Source of the DNA: Planctomycetota bacterium
GTDB taxonomy: Bacteria; Planctomycetota; Phycisphaerae; Sedimentisphaerales; Anaerohalosphaeraceae
DNA: 5,279 nucleotides
Direction of reading: 5' to 3'
NCBI GenBank assembly: GCA_003644175.1
Contig: QNBS01000187.1
Coordinates: forward strand, 1 to 5,279
Positions 4,614 through 5,279 of the stretch are shown piece by piece (within the stretch, counting starts at the first letter, position 1; each line of letters opens with the position of its first letter). Under the pieces are notes generated by a model that saw nothing but the letters and a program-made list of their open reading frames with translations, was not told the DNA's origin and did not search any database. Position numbers and translations under genes: made by a program.

Positions 4614-4892
4614 TTCCAGTGGGCAAGCGAGAACTTTGGCCGCTGTTTCTTTCGTCCGGAGCGAGACAATGAACCGGGCAAAATGCTCTTTGAAAAGTTA
4701 ACAGTCGATAACCACTTGAAGCAGCGAAAGTGCAGAGTTGCGGGCCTTATTCACGTTCGGCCCGGACTCTTAAAAGTGTACAGCCCGAGTTCAACCTCGG
4801 GCGCACTAATTGTACTTTTGTTGCGTGAGCAAAAGTCAGTTGATTCTCTTTCGAAGAATTCCTGCCGTTTCGACGGTGGGATTCAACGATAT
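4614..4892 (+). ncRNA. 16S rRNA leader (pre-rRNA, removed in maturation)
   Basis: After boxA the leader folds into several stems. AGAGT/ACTCT plus CGGGCC/GGCCCG make a strong hairpin at 4734-4770. GCCCGAG/CTCGGGC (4783-4789 with 4796-4802) is capped by TTCAAC and extended by AAAAGT/ACTTTT (4772-4777 with 4814-4819). TTGC-GTGA-GCAA (4821-4832) is a GNRA-type tetraloop hairpin whose extended form shares ACTTTT with the previous stem. CCGT-TTCG-ACGG (4865-4876) is a UUCG tetraloop hairpin extended by G-U and G-C pairs to 4861-4880. One strand of the RNase III processing stem is expected here, with its partner beyond the window. Confidence 0.6.
4645..4695 (+). promoter_or_regulatory. boxB-like hairpin and boxA antitermination element
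   Basis: TGCTCTTTGAAA (4684-4695) closely matches the boxA of bacterial rRNA leaders (TGCTCTTTAACA in E. coli), where NusB and ribosomal protein S10 load onto the RNA to prevent early termination. A hairpin GTTTC/GAGAC (4645-4649 with 4663-4667, one G-U pair) 16 bases upstream is placed like boxB. The boxA call is strong; boxB is weaker. Confidence 0.75.
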
Positions 4893-5279
4893 AAATTGAA
4901 GAGTTTGATCCTGGCTCAGAACGAACGCTGGCGGCGTGGCTAAGACATGCAAGTCGAACGGACCATATGATTGAGTAATCGAGATTATGGTTAGTGGCGA
5001 AAGGGTGAGGAATGAATAGGTAACGTACCCCGAAGTCCGGGATAGCGTCTGAATGCTTCGGCATTCTTCCGAAAGGGGCGGTAATACCGGATGATATCAT
5101 CGCATTTGAGTGCGGTGATCAAAGATTTATCGCTTTGGGAGCGGCCTATTTCCTATCAGCTTGTTGGTGAGGTAACGGCTCACCAAGGCTACGACGGGTA
5201 GCGGGACTGAGAGGTTGACCCGCCACATCGGGACTGAGACACTGCCCGGACCTCCACGGAGGGCTGCAGTAACGAATAT
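4893..5279 (+). rRNA. rrs: 16S ribosomal RNA, 5' part (runs off the window)
   Basis: AAATTGAAGAGTTTGATCC at 4893 matches the mature 16S 5' end; the 27F primer site AGAGTTTGATCCTGGCTCAG is exact at 4900-4919, which sets E. coli position 1 at about 4893. The conserved blocks follow in order: GAACGCTGGCGGCGTG, ATGCAAGTCGAACG, GTAATACCGGATG, GGTGAGGTAACGGCTCACC, GGGACTGAGACACTGCCC and GGCTGCAGT. About 387 of ~1500 bases are present. The signature GGCGTGGCTAAGACATG and GCAGTAACGAATAT suggest Planctomycetota, probably Phycisphaerae. The hairpin at 5251-5262 (E. coli 339-350) is CCTC-CACG-GAGG in place of the usual CTCC-TACG-GGAG, with paired changes on both sides. Confidence 0.98.

Noticed and set aside
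4683..4943. Plus-strand 86-codon frame across the rRNA leader, and the 117-codon minus frame 4747-5100
   Set aside because: Both overlap boxA, leader hairpins and the 16S gene; rRNA structure explains the sequence.

Overview
The window reads as chromosomal DNA from a bacterium of the Planctomycetota, most likely a Phycisphaerae-type lineage. The basis is the 16S rRNA gene start at the right end: its opening bases read GGCGGCGTGGCTAAGACATG, it has a GGCTGCAGTAACGAATAT block, and its 338-region hairpin departs strongly from the usual bacterial form. This placement is from memory of such sequences and is moderate in confidence.

Layout, left to right. Bases 1-353 hold no gene. They carry a perfect 25-bp-arm inverted repeat at the very edge (1-63), a good sigma-70-type promoter (170-198), a GC-rich interspersed repeat (215-241) and a second hairpin just before the first gene. 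Gene 1 (354-1178, +) is a TIM-barrel sugar phosphate isomerase/epimerase-like enzyme. It is followed by a diverged second copy of the GC-rich repeat (1212-1235). Four minus-strand genes come next: a HigBA-like type II toxin-antitoxin pair (toxin 1602-1973 first, antitoxin 1273-1605 second, 4-base overlap) with an operator palindrome over its promoter; a small Cys-rich, multi-zinc protein of unknown function (2116-2595); and a small membrane protein with a signal peptide (2726-3160). This block is visibly less GC-rich than gene 1 and looks like accessory DNA.

Bases 3161-3736 are intergenic and contain a 7-base-period repeat and two short palindromes. A small lipoprotein (3737-4186, +) follows. 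The rest is the front end of a ribosomal RNA operon: two tandem promoters (P1 at 4468-4496, P2 at 4580-4607, the latter with an A/T-rich UP-like tract), a boxB-like hairpin and a clear boxA antitermination element, several leader hairpins, and the first ~387 bases of the 16S rRNA, which runs off the window.

The genes do not form one pathway. The toxin and antitoxin work together as a self-regulated pair. The zinc protein and membrane protein share their strand but have sizeable gaps and probably their own promoters. I found no CRISPR array, transposase, phage gene or tRNA. The least explained items are the edge inverted repeat, the multi-zinc protein with a RING-like Cys/His spacing, and the unusual 338-region of the 16S rRNA.
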